Assembly (NCBI RefSeq): GCF_002005205.3
Contig: NZ_CP019702.2
Location: 186,001 to 250,000 of the forward strand
Source: Rhizobium rhizogenes
Lineage (GTDB): Bacteria > Pseudomonadota > Alphaproteobacteria > Rhizobiales > Rhizobiaceae
Direction of reading: 5' to 3'
Length of the DNA: 64,000 nucleotides
Shown: positions 52,721 to 63,307 of the stretch, one piece after another
How the letters are laid out: every line of letters begins with the position of its first letter
Numbering within the stretch: the first letter of the stretch is position 1
Translations under genes and position numbers: made by a program
Notes under the pieces: model-generated
The model's input: the letters and a program-made list of their open reading frames with translations, nothing else
What the model was told of the DNA's origin: nothing
The model's database searches: none

Positions 52721-52805
52721 GTCATCCTCGGGCTTGTCCCGAGGATCTAACCACGTCTCATCTAGTCTGAAGTTGGCAGATCCTCGGGACAAGCCCGAGG
52801 ATGAC
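52721..52805. repeat. perfect 27-bp inverted repeat (rhizobial palindromic element)
   Basis: The arms 52721-52747 (GTCATCCTCGGGCTTGTCCC...) and 52779-52805 are exact reverse complements over 27 bases, with a 31-base spacer. Each arm is itself partly palindromic (CTCGGG-CTTGT-CCCGAG). It lies between the convergent receptor and AraC genes and may end both transcripts. The element type is common between Rhizobiaceae genes. Confidence 0.85.
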
Positions 52806-52871
52806 GTAGAGAGACGCTCAAGGAATGCGCCAAACCGCTGAACATGAGCGGCAGAGAGCCGACCCACCCGT

Positions 52872-53747
52872 TCAAAGCAGCCTGTGCATGCGCCGCCAGG
52901 CGGCCGGCGTATCACCTACCGAGTGGCGGAAGGCCTTGGTTAGATGGGCCTGATCGGAGAAACCGAGCTGCGCGGCGATATCGGCGACGGTCAGATCGCC
53001 TTCCAGCAGAAGTTTCTGGGCGGCATTGATGCGCCGCTCCAGCTGCCATTGCAGCGGCGTCTTGCCCGTGGTCTGGCGAAACACGGTGGCGAACCAGCTT
53101 TCGGAGAGCCCGACAATATCGGCCATTTCGGCAACCGTCATACGGTCGTCACCGCGCTTTTCGACGCGGGCGAGCAACCTGTTCATCTGCGCCTGCGTCA
53201 GCCTGCCATTGGCCTGCTCGGGTGTCGGACCGGGAATATCCAGCAGCCCCGCAACGATCCCGCCGACAAGACTTTCGGCATAAAGCGGATGTTTTGCCGG
53301 CTCGGCCAATTCATCGACAAGCAGGCCTGCCAGCGTTTCCACCGCACCGATATCCTGTATCTCGACCGGACGACGCAGCGCCGTCATGGCCGCGGAACCA
53401 CCGACCGCTGGCGACAGGAAGCGCAAAAGCCGGTCTTTGTGGATATGCAGGTTGAGATGGGAAAAACGATGTGTGGCATTGCTGCTCGTCCACATCGGCA
53501 CGCCAGCCGGCACATAGACCGCCCGCGTCATCGGCCGCGAATGCTGCGAAAGCTCGCCATCGCGGTTGGAAATCCGGATCCGTGACGAGACATCGTTGAA
53601 GAAAATCATGATGCGGGGATCGGCGGCCAGATAGTACCCCTTCGCTCCCATCTGGCTTTCGGCCTCCCAGAACGCGCTGACCAGCCCGTCAAACTGGCGC
53701 CATTTGACCGGCGCAGTGACGCTGATCCCTTCCGTGTGCCAGGTCAT
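52872..53747 (-). CDS. AraC-family regulator, probably of the siderophore uptake genes
   Basis: From the ATG at 53747 the protein is 291 aa; a frame with a TTG start extends to 53864, and no clear ribosome site decides between them. The C-terminal AraC domain has two helix-turn-helix units (MTVAEMADIVGLSESWFATVFRQ and LTVADIAAQLGFSDQAHLTKAFRH). The N-terminus resembles PchR-like siderophore sensors only loosely. Its position, convergent with the receptor gene, suggests that it senses the imported ferric siderophore and activates uptake. Confidence 0.83.
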   Translation of the reverse strand: MTWHTEGISVTAPVKWRQFDGLVSAFWEAESQMGAKGYYLAADPRIMIFFNDVSSRIRISNRDGELSQHSRPMTRAVYVPAGVPMWTSSNATHRFSHLNLHIHKDRLLRFLSPAVGGSAAMTALRRPVEIQDIGAVETLAGLLVDELAEPAKHPLYAESLVGGIVAGLLDIPGPTPEQANGRLTQAQMNRLLARVEKRGDDRMTVAEMADIVGLSESWFATVFRQTTGKTPLQWQLERRINAAQKLLLEGDLTVADIAAQLGFSDQAHLTKAFRHSVGDTPAAWRRMHRLL

Positions 53748-53921
53748 GGAATGCCAGAAACTCAATGCGGTTACCGTCCGGTTGTCGAGCCGAGGTTGGG
53801 GACGCGGGAAGCGGCAAACGCCGCAACAGACATCGCGCCCTTCGCCAATAACATGACTTATCAATTCATGTTAATAGCAAAGATCGTTATAAAGAGAAAC
53901 ATTCGCCTGCGCGGCAGTTCT

Positions 53922-53946
53922 GGAACCTCCGCCCGCACCGCCCGTT
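53922..53946 (+). promoter_or_regulatory. EcfG (general stress sigma factor) promoter
   Basis: GGAAC at 53922-53926, 16 bases, then CGTT at 53943-53946: a full match to the EcfG/RpoE2 consensus GGAAC-N16/17-CGTT of alphaproteobacteria. The start codon of the small protein gene is 36 bases further on. Confidence 0.8.
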
Positions 53947-53981
53947 AAATCCATGACAGGACCTCAACACGGGAGATGAAC

Positions 53982-54158
53982 ATGGATCGCAAGAAGGAAG
54001 CGGGCGATTTCGCCGACAAGAAACGCGAGGAACAGGGCCACGGTGTCATCGTTGCCGGGCCGGATGCGCATGAAAATGAAAAAGGCGGCAAGGCCCCGTC
54101 GGAGAAGGCCGAAAAACCAGCCGCTGACCGGCCGGTTTCATCATCCGACCGCCGCTGA
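53982..54158 (+). CDS. small charged hypothetical protein, 58 aa, general-stress regulated
   Basis: The ATG at 53982 lies six bases after GGGAG (an ATG at 53976 is too close). The 58-aa product (MDRKKEAGDFADKKREEQGH...) is almost wholly charged and polar, rich in Lys, Glu, Asp and Pro, with no hydrophobic core. It should be intrinsically disordered and soluble. I recognise no family. The perfect EcfG promoter in front supports it as a real gene of the general stress response. It stands alone, with the convergent katG terminator beyond. Confidence 0.75.
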   Translation: MDRKKEAGDFADKKREEQGHGVIVAGPDAHENEKGGKAPSEKAEKPAADRPVSSSDRR

Positions 54159-54244
54159 AAGCTCCCTGATCTCGACAGGCGCCAGCGTCCTTATTGGGCT
54201 CACACGCAACGACAACGTGGCGCATGGATTGCTTTGACAAGGTC

Positions 54245-54278
54245 AAAAAACACCTCCCCGATCTCTCGGGGAGGTGTT
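54245..54278 (-). terminator. Rho-independent terminator of katG
   Basis: A perfect 13-bp stem AACACCTCCCCGA / TCGGGGAGGTGTT with loop TCTC is followed on the minus strand by TTTTG. It lies 25 bases after the katG stop. Confidence 0.88.
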
Positions 54279-54303
54279 GCCTTATTGGGCAGTCCCTTTC
54301 CGC

Positions 54304-56493
<2,190 letters not shown>

Positions 56494-56685
56494 TTACAAT
56501 TAAACGAAATAATCAATTCGACATGTGCAGCATTCCAAGCCAGAGCTCGCGGCAGGTCATGGAAAACCGTGCGGTGGCGCTGGTGATCTCTCACAGCTAC
56601 AGCTTCTTTCTGTCATGAAGATGACTAACAGCCGGGTTCCATAATTTCCAATTGTATATTCTAAAGGCTGCGATATGCTGAGCTT

Positions 56686-57594
56686 ATGATTGCGCTCTCC
56701 ATGAAACATCTTCGTTATTTCGACGCGCTCGCCAAGATCGGCCATTTCGGCCGGGCGGCGGAAGCCTGCGCGATTTCCCAGCCGGCGCTTTCGCTGCAGA
56801 TCCGCGAGCTGGAAGAACTGATCGGCGCGCCGCTCGTCGAACGCGGCAGCCGCCAGATTCGGCTGACGACGCTTGGCGAGGAGTTTGCCGAGCGCACCCG
56901 CTCGATCCTGCGGTCGGTGGATGAGCTGCAGGATCTGGCGCGCGCCGGAAAGGGCCCGCTCAGCGGCCGCCTGCGCATCGGCGTCATCCCCACCGTCGCC
57001 CCTTATCTTTTACCACAGGTCATCAAGACGCTCACCCGGCATTATCCGGAACTGGAGGCGCGCCCACGCGAGGCGGTGACGCAGAAACTCATCGAGGATC
57101 TTCTGGAGGCGAAGCTGGACATGGCAATCGTCGCCCTGCCCGTCTCGGAACCGGCGCTGGAGGAGGTTCCGCTGTTTTCGGAGGAATTCATTCTGGTGCG
57201 GCCGATGGAGGATGCGGGCATGCCGGTGCCGAGCGCCGACAAGCTGGGCGAAATGCGCCTGCTGCTGCTTGAAGAAGGCCATTGTTTCCGCAATCAGGCG
57301 CTTTCCTTCTGCAGCACGACGAATGCGCCGCCGCGCGTCCTGATGGAGGGCAGCTCGCTCTCCACCCTCGTACAGATGGTGGGCGCCGGCATCGGCGTCA
57401 CGCTCATTCCGCAGATGGCGGTCGATATGGAAACACGCCAGTCCACGGTCTCGGTCTTCCGACTGGCGGAACCGCGCCCGTCGCGCACCATTGGCATGGT
57501 GTGGCGCAAGAGCAATCCGCTGTCTGCGCAGTTCAGCCATATTGCCGAGATTGTTCGCGAATGCGGTCTCCAGAAACTCGGCATCGCCCAGTAG
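56686..57594 (+). CDS. oxyR: hydrogen peroxide sensor OxyR (LysR family)
   Basis: The 302-aa protein has the LysR helix-turn-helix (HFGRAAEACAISQPALSLQIRELEEL) and the redox cysteines C200 and C209 (EEGHCFRNQALSFC) that form the peroxide-sensing disulfide. The ATG at 56701 is an alternative start. It is divergent from katG and should activate it when oxidised. The 210-base region between them must hold its binding site; I could not fix a clear four-part ATAG-N7-CTAT match. Confidence 0.93.
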   Translation: MIALSMKHLRYFDALAKIGHFGRAAEACAISQPALSLQIRELEELIGAPLVERGSRQIRLTTLGEEFAERTRSILRSVDELQDLARAGKGPLSGRLRIGVIPTVAPYLLPQVIKTLTRHYPELEARPREAVTQKLIEDLLEAKLDMAIVALPVSEPALEEVPLFSEEFILVRPMEDAGMPVPSADKLGEMRLLLLEEGHCFRNQALSFCSTTNAPPRVLMEGSSLSTLVQMVGAGIGVTLIPQMAVDMETRQSTVSVFRLAEPRPSRTIGMVWRKSNPLSAQFSHIAEIVRECGLQKLGIAQ

Positions 57595-57630
57595 AATCCG
57601 ACAGCCGCGCCACCAGCAGGGAACCCGAAT

Positions 57631-58632
57631 TTGAGCAGGCCGAATTATCGCGATATCGCCCGTCTTGCGGGTGTTGGGACAGCAACGGTCGAGCGGGTGC
57701 TGAACGGCCGCGGCGGTGTTCGCGCCGAACTCGTGGAAAAGGTCGTCATCGCCGCACGGGAACTGGACTATCCCCGCACCTTGCCGGAAACCCATCGCGG
57801 GCTGCTGCGCATAGAAGTGCTGATGGTACGCCCCGAAACCACCTTTTACCGGCGGCTTTCCAGGGCCTTCGAAAGAATTGCCGCGACACTCGATCCTCTT
57901 GTCGTCGTTCACCGCAGCTTTGCCGAGGAAATGAAGCCGGAGGAGCTGGCGAGCCGCATCATCGCCGCCGGCGAAGCCCGCGCCGGCCTGATCCTCGCCA
58001 TTCCGAGCAGCCCGGCGGTCAGCGCTGCTGTCGAGGCGGTGGTGGCGCGCGGCGTGCCTGTCGTCCATGTGGTCACACGTGCCTCGGCCGAAAAAGGTGA
58101 ATTCATCGGCATCGACAATGGCGCCGCAGGGCGCACGGCGGCGCATTTCATCACCCGCATGGCGCGCCGGACCGGCCCGGTCATCGCACTCTGCCATCCG
58201 ATCTATCAGGTTCATCGTGACCGTATCAGCGGATTTTCCGACTATTTCCGCGATCATGCCGGCGAACATGGTTTCGAATGGCTGGGTTTTACCCGCGATG
58301 ACGAATATTACAGCGCCGAGACCCTGCGCATGGCTCTGGATCTTTATCCCGACATGGCCGGCCTTTATAATGTCGGCGGTGCCAATTCCGCGCTGATCGA
58401 CGTTCTTCGCAGGCACCCACGCGGCGGCGAGATATTCTTCGTCGGCCATGAATTGACCGATTATACGCGCAAGGCGCTGAATGACGGCATCATGGATATC
58501 GTGCTGGATCAGGCCCCCGAGGCGCAGGCCCGTCGGGCGCTGGACCTCGTGCTTCGCCGGATCGGTCTTACCGATATCGAGCCCGACAGCGCCCCCATCC
58601 GCTTCGTTACCATCACCGCAGAGAGCCTTTGA
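57631..58632 (+). CDS. LacI-family transcriptional regulator
   Basis: It starts at TTG (57631) after AGGGAA and gives 333 aa. The LacI HTH reads YRDIARLAGVGTATVERVLNG with the hinge following, then a type I periplasmic-binding-like effector domain. The effector fold is the same as that of the sugar-binding protein at 60227-61171, so both may see the same ligand. It leads the downstream oxygenase genes on the same strand with a 176-base gap. Confidence 0.9.
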   Translation: MSRPNYRDIARLAGVGTATVERVLNGRGGVRAELVEKVVIAARELDYPRTLPETHRGLLRIEVLMVRPETTFYRRLSRAFERIAATLDPLVVVHRSFAEEMKPEELASRIIAAGEARAGLILAIPSSPAVSAAVEAVVARGVPVVHVVTRASAEKGEFIGIDNGAAGRTAAHFITRMARRTGPVIALCHPIYQVHRDRISGFSDYFRDHAGEHGFEWLGFTRDDEYYSAETLRMALDLYPDMAGLYNVGGANSALIDVLRRHPRGGEIFFVGHELTDYTRKALNDGIMDIVLDQAPEAQARRALDLVLRRIGLTDIEPDSAPIRFVTITAESL

Positions 58633-58668
58633 TCTGATTTGATCAAGGAAGGCTTCGGCATTCACAAA

Positions 58669-58696
58669 CCTCCCTGCTAATTTTGCGTCAGGGAGG
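58669..58696 (+). other. hairpin upstream of the hydroxylase gene
   Basis: CCTCCCTG and CAGGGAGG form an 8-bp stem with a 12-base loop in the gap between the LacI gene and the hydroxylase gene. No T-run follows. It may be a weak terminator, an mRNA end or an operator region; TTGATCAA at 58639-58646 is another small dyad there. Confidence 0.35.
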
Positions 58697-58808
58697 AAAG
58701 CCGCAGATCGCAGGGAGCGACGGGCGGCCAAGGCGTGCGAGCGCCCTCCTTCATCGTGAAAACTTGCACGGGCGTGTCGAAAGCGGGCACCCGAAGGAGA
58801 GCAGCGCT

Positions 58809-59843
58809 ATGGACGATCTGAAATATGGAACGCGCAACAAGCGTGGCGACTGGGCGCCCAACCAGCCGGTGGAAACGGCCCCGCTCTTCGCTTTCCCGCC
58901 GCGCCTGATGGCGGTGCTGAAGTGGCTGCCGCATTATTTTTTCCCGTGGAATGCGATCTTCGCACTTTCGGCTGTCGCCTATTGGGCCTTTGTCATTCCG
59001 CCGGTCGAAACCATGGCCACGCTCGGCATCGGCTGGGTCGCCTGGCTTTATGCCGTCAATGCGGTCTGCGTTTTCCTCTTCTACGGTGGTTTCGAACTCC
59101 ATCTCTATATTCTCAAGCGGCAGGAAAACCGCTTCAAATATAACGGCAAGTTCCCCGCTGAACAGAAGAGCAAGGCCTTCTGGTTCGAGAGCCAGAATCT
59201 CGACAATATCCTGCGCACCTTCCTTTCCGGCGTGACGATCTGGACCGCCATCGAAGTGGCAATGCTGTGGGCCTATGCCAATGGTTATGCGCCCTGGCTC
59301 AGCTTTGCCGAAAATCCGTGGACGCTTGCGATCGTGGCGCTTGTGGTGCCGATCATCCACGAATTTCACTTCTTCTGCATTCACCGGCTCATCCACATAC
59401 CGCTGCTTTATAAATGGGTGCATTCCGTCCACCACAATTCGGTGAACCCGTCGCCCTGGTCGTCGCTCTCCATGCATCCGGTCGAGCATCTGCTCTATTT
59501 CGGCACGGCCTTTTATCACCTGATCCTGCCGTCCAATCCGGTCCTCATGCTCTACCAGCTGCATTATGCGGGTTTCGGCGCGATCCCCGGCCATGTCGGC
59601 TTCGACAAGGTCGAGGTCGGCGAGGACAAGCTGGTCGATAGCCATGCCTATGCGCATTACCTCCACCACAAATATTTCGAGGTGAATTACGGCGATGCCC
59701 TCATTCCGCTCGATCGGTGGTTCGGCACCTGGCACGACGGTTCGGCTGAGGGAGAGGCCCGCATGCAGGAACGCTATCGCAAACGCAAAGAAAAACTCGC
59801 GGCCCGCAAGGCGCGCAACACCATCGGGGAGGCAGCCGAATGA
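58809..59843 (+). CDS. membrane-bound di-iron hydroxylase (sterol desaturase / fatty-acid hydroxylase superfamily)
   Basis: From the ATG at 58809 (GGAGA upstream) the protein is 344 aa. Four or more hydrophobic segments hold three histidine clusters that bind the two irons: HEFHFFCIHRLIH (about residue 190), HSVHHNSVNP (about 208) and HAYAHYLHH (about 280). The superfamily hydroxylates or desaturates lipids, sterols, carotenoids and other small molecules with O2. Its stop overlaps the ATG of a Rieske ferredoxin gene, and a ferredoxin reductase follows, so the whole electron chain is encoded together. Substrate unknown; the sugar-binding protein in the operon hints at a polar substrate. Confidence 0.88.
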   Translation: MDDLKYGTRNKRGDWAPNQPVETAPLFAFPPRLMAVLKWLPHYFFPWNAIFALSAVAYWAFVIPPVETMATLGIGWVAWLYAVNAVCVFLFYGGFELHLYILKRQENRFKYNGKFPAEQKSKAFWFESQNLDNILRTFLSGVTIWTAIEVAMLWAYANGYAPWLSFAENPWTLAIVALVVPIIHEFHFFCIHRLIHIPLLYKWVHSVHHNSVNPSPWSSLSMHPVEHLLYFGTAFYHLILPSNPVLMLYQLHYAGFGAIPGHVGFDKVEVGEDKLVDSHAYAHYLHHKYFEVNYGDALIPLDRWFGTWHDGSAEGEARMQERYRKRKEKLAARKARNTIGEAAE

Positions 59844-60151
59844 GCTGGGTTTCAGCCTGCAAACTGGACGACATCGAACAGGAAGGGGCGATCCGCTTCG
59901 ACCACGCCGGACGCACCTACGCGATCTATCGCGGGCCGGATGACAGCGTTTATTGCACCGCCGGCCTGTGCACCCATGAGGCGATCCATCTTGCCGAAGG
60001 GCTGGTGATGGATTTCGAGGTGGAATGTCCCAAGCATTCCGGCGCCTTCGATTACCGCACCGGCGAAGCCCTGCGGCTTCCCGCCTGCGAGAATCTGAAG
60101 ACCTATCCGGCGCAGGTGGTGGACGGCGAAGTACGCGTCACCATCGGCTAG
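59840..60151 (+). CDS. Rieske [2Fe-2S] ferredoxin
   Basis: The 103-aa protein is a stand-alone Rieske domain. Cluster ligands are C44 and H46 (CTH) and C63 and H66 (CPKH). It is the size of the ferredoxins that feed ring-hydroxylating and related oxygenases. Its ATG overlaps the hydroxylase stop (ATGA), so the two are made together. It should carry electrons from the reductase at 61229-62434 to the di-iron hydroxylase. Confidence 0.93.
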   Translation: MSWVSACKLDDIEQEGAIRFDHAGRTYAIYRGPDDSVYCTAGLCTHEAIHLAEGLVMDFEVECPKHSGAFDYRTGEALRLPACENLKTYPAQVVDGEVRVTIG

Positions 60152-60226
60152 GCCGGGCTTTCGAGCAGGCCCAAAAGGGCCTCCGGAATGCACCCGGGCG
60201 GCCCGGCGCCCCAAGGGAGGACAAAC

Positions 60227-61171
60227 ATGAAATCCATCTGTACCATGGCCGCTCTGGCGGTCCTTTTCGCCGGCACTGCGTCGGCCGAGACCATCGGCGT
60301 TTCGATGCAGAGCTTCGACAATAATTTCCAGACTTTGCTACGCGAAGGGCTCGGCGCCCGGGCATCGGAGGTCGACGGCGTCAAGATCCAGGTCGAGGAC
60401 GCGCAGGCCGATATTTCCAAACAGCTCAACCAGGTCAATAATTTCATCGCCGCCGGCGTCGATGCGATCATCGTCACGCTCGCGGACACCTCGGCAGCAC
60501 CCGGCATCAGCGATGCCGCCGCCAAGGCAGGCATTCCGCTCGTCTATCTCAATCTCGAGCCGGACAATGTCGGCAAGCTTCCGGAAAAACAGGCCTATGT
60601 CGGTTCAAGGGAAACCGATGCCGGGCGGCTGGCCGGTGAAGCGGCCTGTTCGCTGCTCAAGGAAAAGGGAAAGGCGGCGGATGCGCAGGCTTACATATTG
60701 ATGGGCGACCTTGCCCATCAGGCGTCGCGTGACCGTACCTCGTCCTTTAAACAGGCGCTCGCATCCGGCGATTGCAAGGCCGTCACCATCGCCGACGAAC
60801 AGTCGGCGGCCTGGACACGGACAAACGCCATGGACATGACGACGAACTGGATCACCGCCGGACGTCCCATCGACGTCGTCTTCGCCAATAATGACGAAAT
60901 GGCCATCGGCGCGGTGCAGGCGCTGAAGGCGGCGAGCGTTTCGATGGATGATGTCATCGTCATCGGCATCGACGCCACCCCGGACGGGCTTGCCTCCATG
61001 GCCGCCGGTGATCTGGATGCCACGGTGTTCCAGAACGCCAGGGGGCAATCGACCAGTGCGCTCGATGCCGCCGTCGCCCTGATGCGCGGCACGCCGGTCG
61101 ACAAGCAGGTCATGGTGCCCTTCGAACTGGTGACGCGGAAAAACATGACCGATTACGCCAGCCGCAACTGA
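60227..61171 (+). CDS. periplasmic sugar-binding protein (ribose/RbsB class), no permease nearby
   Basis: The ATG at 60227 follows AAGGGAGG. The 314-aa preprotein has signal peptide KSICTMAALAVLFAGTASA and the RbsB pattern: ISKQLNQVNNFIAAGVDAIIV, IPLVYLN, VFANNDEMAIGAVQAL and VIGIDATPDGL. No ABC permease or ATPase gene is in this operon, so it is an orphan that must use a transporter encoded elsewhere or act in sensing. Its presence amid an oxygenase chain is unusual. Confidence 0.9.
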   Translation: MKSICTMAALAVLFAGTASAETIGVSMQSFDNNFQTLLREGLGARASEVDGVKIQVEDAQADISKQLNQVNNFIAAGVDAIIVTLADTSAAPGISDAAAKAGIPLVYLNLEPDNVGKLPEKQAYVGSRETDAGRLAGEAACSLLKEKGKAADAQAYILMGDLAHQASRDRTSSFKQALASGDCKAVTIADEQSAAWTRTNAMDMTTNWITAGRPIDVVFANNDEMAIGAVQALKAASVSMDDVIVIGIDATPDGLASMAAGDLDATVFQNARGQSTSALDAAVALMRGTPVDKQVMVPFELVTRKNMTDYASRN

Positions 61172-61228
61172 CCCTCCCCCAGCCGGTGCGCCCTGAAAAG
61201 CGCGCCGGCCCCTTCTGACGGAGATATC

Positions 61229-62434
61229 ATGGACGCAATCGTCATCATCGGCGCCGGCGAGGCGGGAACCCGCGCCGCCTTTACTTTGCGTGAAACGGGC
61301 TTCGACGGCGATATCACGCTGGTCGGCGCCGAGCCGCATCCGCCCTATGAACGGCCGCCGCTTTCCAAGCCGCTGGAAGCTGCGGTGCGGATGAAACCCA
61401 TCTGCGCGGACGGAGCGCTGGAGGCCGCCCGTATCGCCTATCTGCAAGGCGTGTCGGCCAGCCGTATCGATGCGAAAGACCGCTTGGTGACGCTCGATGA
61501 CGGGCGGACACTTGGCTATGACAGGCTGCTCCTCGCAACCGGGGCGCAGCCGCGAACACTCGCCCGCCCCGGTGCCGCACAGGCGCTCAATTTCCGCACC
61601 CATGCGGATGCGGAAGCGATTTTCTCCCGCGCCAATAGCGGCGCACGGATCGCGATCATCGGTGGCGGATTGATCGGAATGGAGCTTGCGGCGGTACTGC
61701 GCGGCAAGGGGCTGACGGTCAGCGTTATCGAAGCGGCGGCGCGGCCGCTCGGCCGGGCGGTTCCGCCGCGTTTTGCCGAAAAGATACATGCGCGCCATCG
61801 CGATGAAGGGGTGCATTTCCATCTGGGTCAGGGCGTTTCGGAGATTACGCCGGAAGCGGTCCTGCTCACCGATGGCGGGCGCGTGTCCGCCGATATCGTC
61901 GTCTCCGCCATCGGTGTCGTGCCCAATATCGCTCTGGCCGAAGCGGCGGGGCTTGTGACCGGTAACGGCATTCTGACCGATGCCTTCCTGCGCACCAGCG
62001 ATCCCCACATCTTCGCGGCGGGCGATTGCGCGGCCGTCTCGCAAGCCGCCGGCGGGCATATCCGGTTCGAAAGCTGGCGCAATGCCCGCAGCCAGGCGGA
62101 AATCGCCGCGCGCAACAGTCTCGGCGCAAACGAGGCTTTTGCCGCCCTCCCGTGGTTCTGGTCGGATCAATATGATCTCGGCCTTCAGGTCGCGGGCCTG
62201 CCGCAGCCCGGACACCAAAGCGTCATCCGTCCGCTCGGCGATGGCGAGCTGGAATTCTTCCTTGAGGACGGCCAGCTTGTCGCAGCAGCCGGGCTGGGTA
62301 TCGGCAACAGCGTCGCGAAAGACATAAAACTGGCCGAGATGCTGATTGCCGCCGGCATCAGCCCCGATCCGGCGGCGCTTGCCGATCCCGGCCTCAACCT
62401 CAAGACATTGCTGAAAAGCGCGCGGGCGGCCTGA
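61229..62434 (+). CDS. FAD-dependent ferredoxin reductase (Rieske-type partner)
   Basis: The 401-aa protein has the FAD motif GAGEAG (residues 8-13), the PPYERPPLSK segment of oxygenase-coupled reductases, the NAD motif GGGLIG (about 147-152), and FAAGDCA near residue 262. It belongs to the BenC/CamA/AlkT-like pyridine-nucleotide reductases that reduce ferredoxins. The stop shares a base with the next ATG (TGATG). It completes the electron chain to the di-iron hydroxylase. Confidence 0.92.
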   Translation: MDAIVIIGAGEAGTRAAFTLRETGFDGDITLVGAEPHPPYERPPLSKPLEAAVRMKPICADGALEAARIAYLQGVSASRIDAKDRLVTLDDGRTLGYDRLLLATGAQPRTLARPGAAQALNFRTHADAEAIFSRANSGARIAIIGGGLIGMELAAVLRGKGLTVSVIEAAARPLGRAVPPRFAEKIHARHRDEGVHFHLGQGVSEITPEAVLLTDGGRVSADIVVSAIGVVPNIALAEAAGLVTGNGILTDAFLRTSDPHIFAAGDCAAVSQAAGGHIRFESWRNARSQAEIAARNSLGANEAFAALPWFWSDQYDLGLQVAGLPQPGHQSVIRPLGDGELEFFLEDGQLVAAAGLGIGNSVAKDIKLAEMLIAAGISPDPAALADPGLNLKTLLKSARAA

Positions 62435-63279
62435 TGCAGAAGCTGCTCGTTTTTCAATCGCTCTGGGCCATGGAACGGCTAAACGGCAATGGCCCTGAAC
62501 CCGGCCTTGAGGAAAACATTGCCCGGATCGCCGAAGCCGGGTTTGACGGGATCAGCGCGCATTATACCGACCGTGCGGATGTGCGGCGTCTCAATGAGGC
62601 GATCCGTGGTACTGGCCTCAGGGTCGAAGGCGTGTGCTTTCCACGCAATGTTGACGACCTGCGCCACACGCTGGAACTGGCGCAGGAATTTCCGGTCAGC
62701 CATATCGATCTGCAGGCGGATATTCGCCCGCGCCGGGTGGAGGACTGCCTGCCATTGCTGGACGGCTGGATGCGGCTTGTCGAGAAGGCTGGCGTTCCCG
62801 TCTTCATCGAGACCCACCGCAACCGCATCACCAGCGACCTCCTATTTACGCTGGACCTACTCGAACAGCGACCCGATCTGCCGCTTCTCGCCGATCTCTC
62901 CCATTATCTCGTTGCCCGCGAATTTGCCTTTCCGGTGGAAGACGAGAGCCACAGGCAAATCCACCGCATCCTCCACAATGCGCAGGCATTTCACGGCCGC
63001 GTAGGCTCCTGCGAGCAGATCCAGATCGAGATTTCCTTTGCCCATCACCGGCCATGGGTCGATCTATTTCTGGACTGGTGGGACTATGGGTTCCGGCACT
63101 GGCGATCCCGTGCGCCCGATACTGCCGAGCTGGTCTTCACCTGCGAACTCGGCCCTCGGCCCTATGCGATTACCGACCGGGACGGCAACGATTCCACCGA
63201 CAGATGGGCGGAATCGCTGCGGCTGAAGACGATGGCGCAGGCATTATGGGCGGAGGCCGCTTATCCCGTGAAGCAGTGA
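62434..63279 (+). CDS. sugar phosphate isomerase/epimerase-like TIM-barrel protein
   Basis: The 281-aa protein fits the xylose isomerase-like TIM barrel: AEAGFDGISAH, a metal-type glutamate in VFIETHRNR, aspartate and histidine in LLADLSHYL, and a glutamate in VFTCELGPRPY. Such enzymes isomerise or epimerise sugars and polyols, or cleave related compounds. It is translationally coupled to the reductase and ends the operon. The step it catalyses is unknown; it would act on the hydroxylated or the original sugar-like compound. Confidence 0.82.
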   Translation: MQKLLVFQSLWAMERLNGNGPEPGLEENIARIAEAGFDGISAHYTDRADVRRLNEAIRGTGLRVEGVCFPRNVDDLRHTLELAQEFPVSHIDLQADIRPRRVEDCLPLLDGWMRLVEKAGVPVFIETHRNRITSDLLFTLDLLEQRPDLPLLADLSHYLVAREFAFPVEDESHRQIHRILHNAQAFHGRVGSCEQIQIEISFAHHRPWVDLFLDWWDYGFRHWRSRAPDTAELVFTCELGPRPYAITDRDGNDSTDRWAESLRLKTMAQALWAEAAYPVKQ

Positions 63280-63307
63280 CGACGGGTGCGGACAAGCCCT
63301 TCTGATC

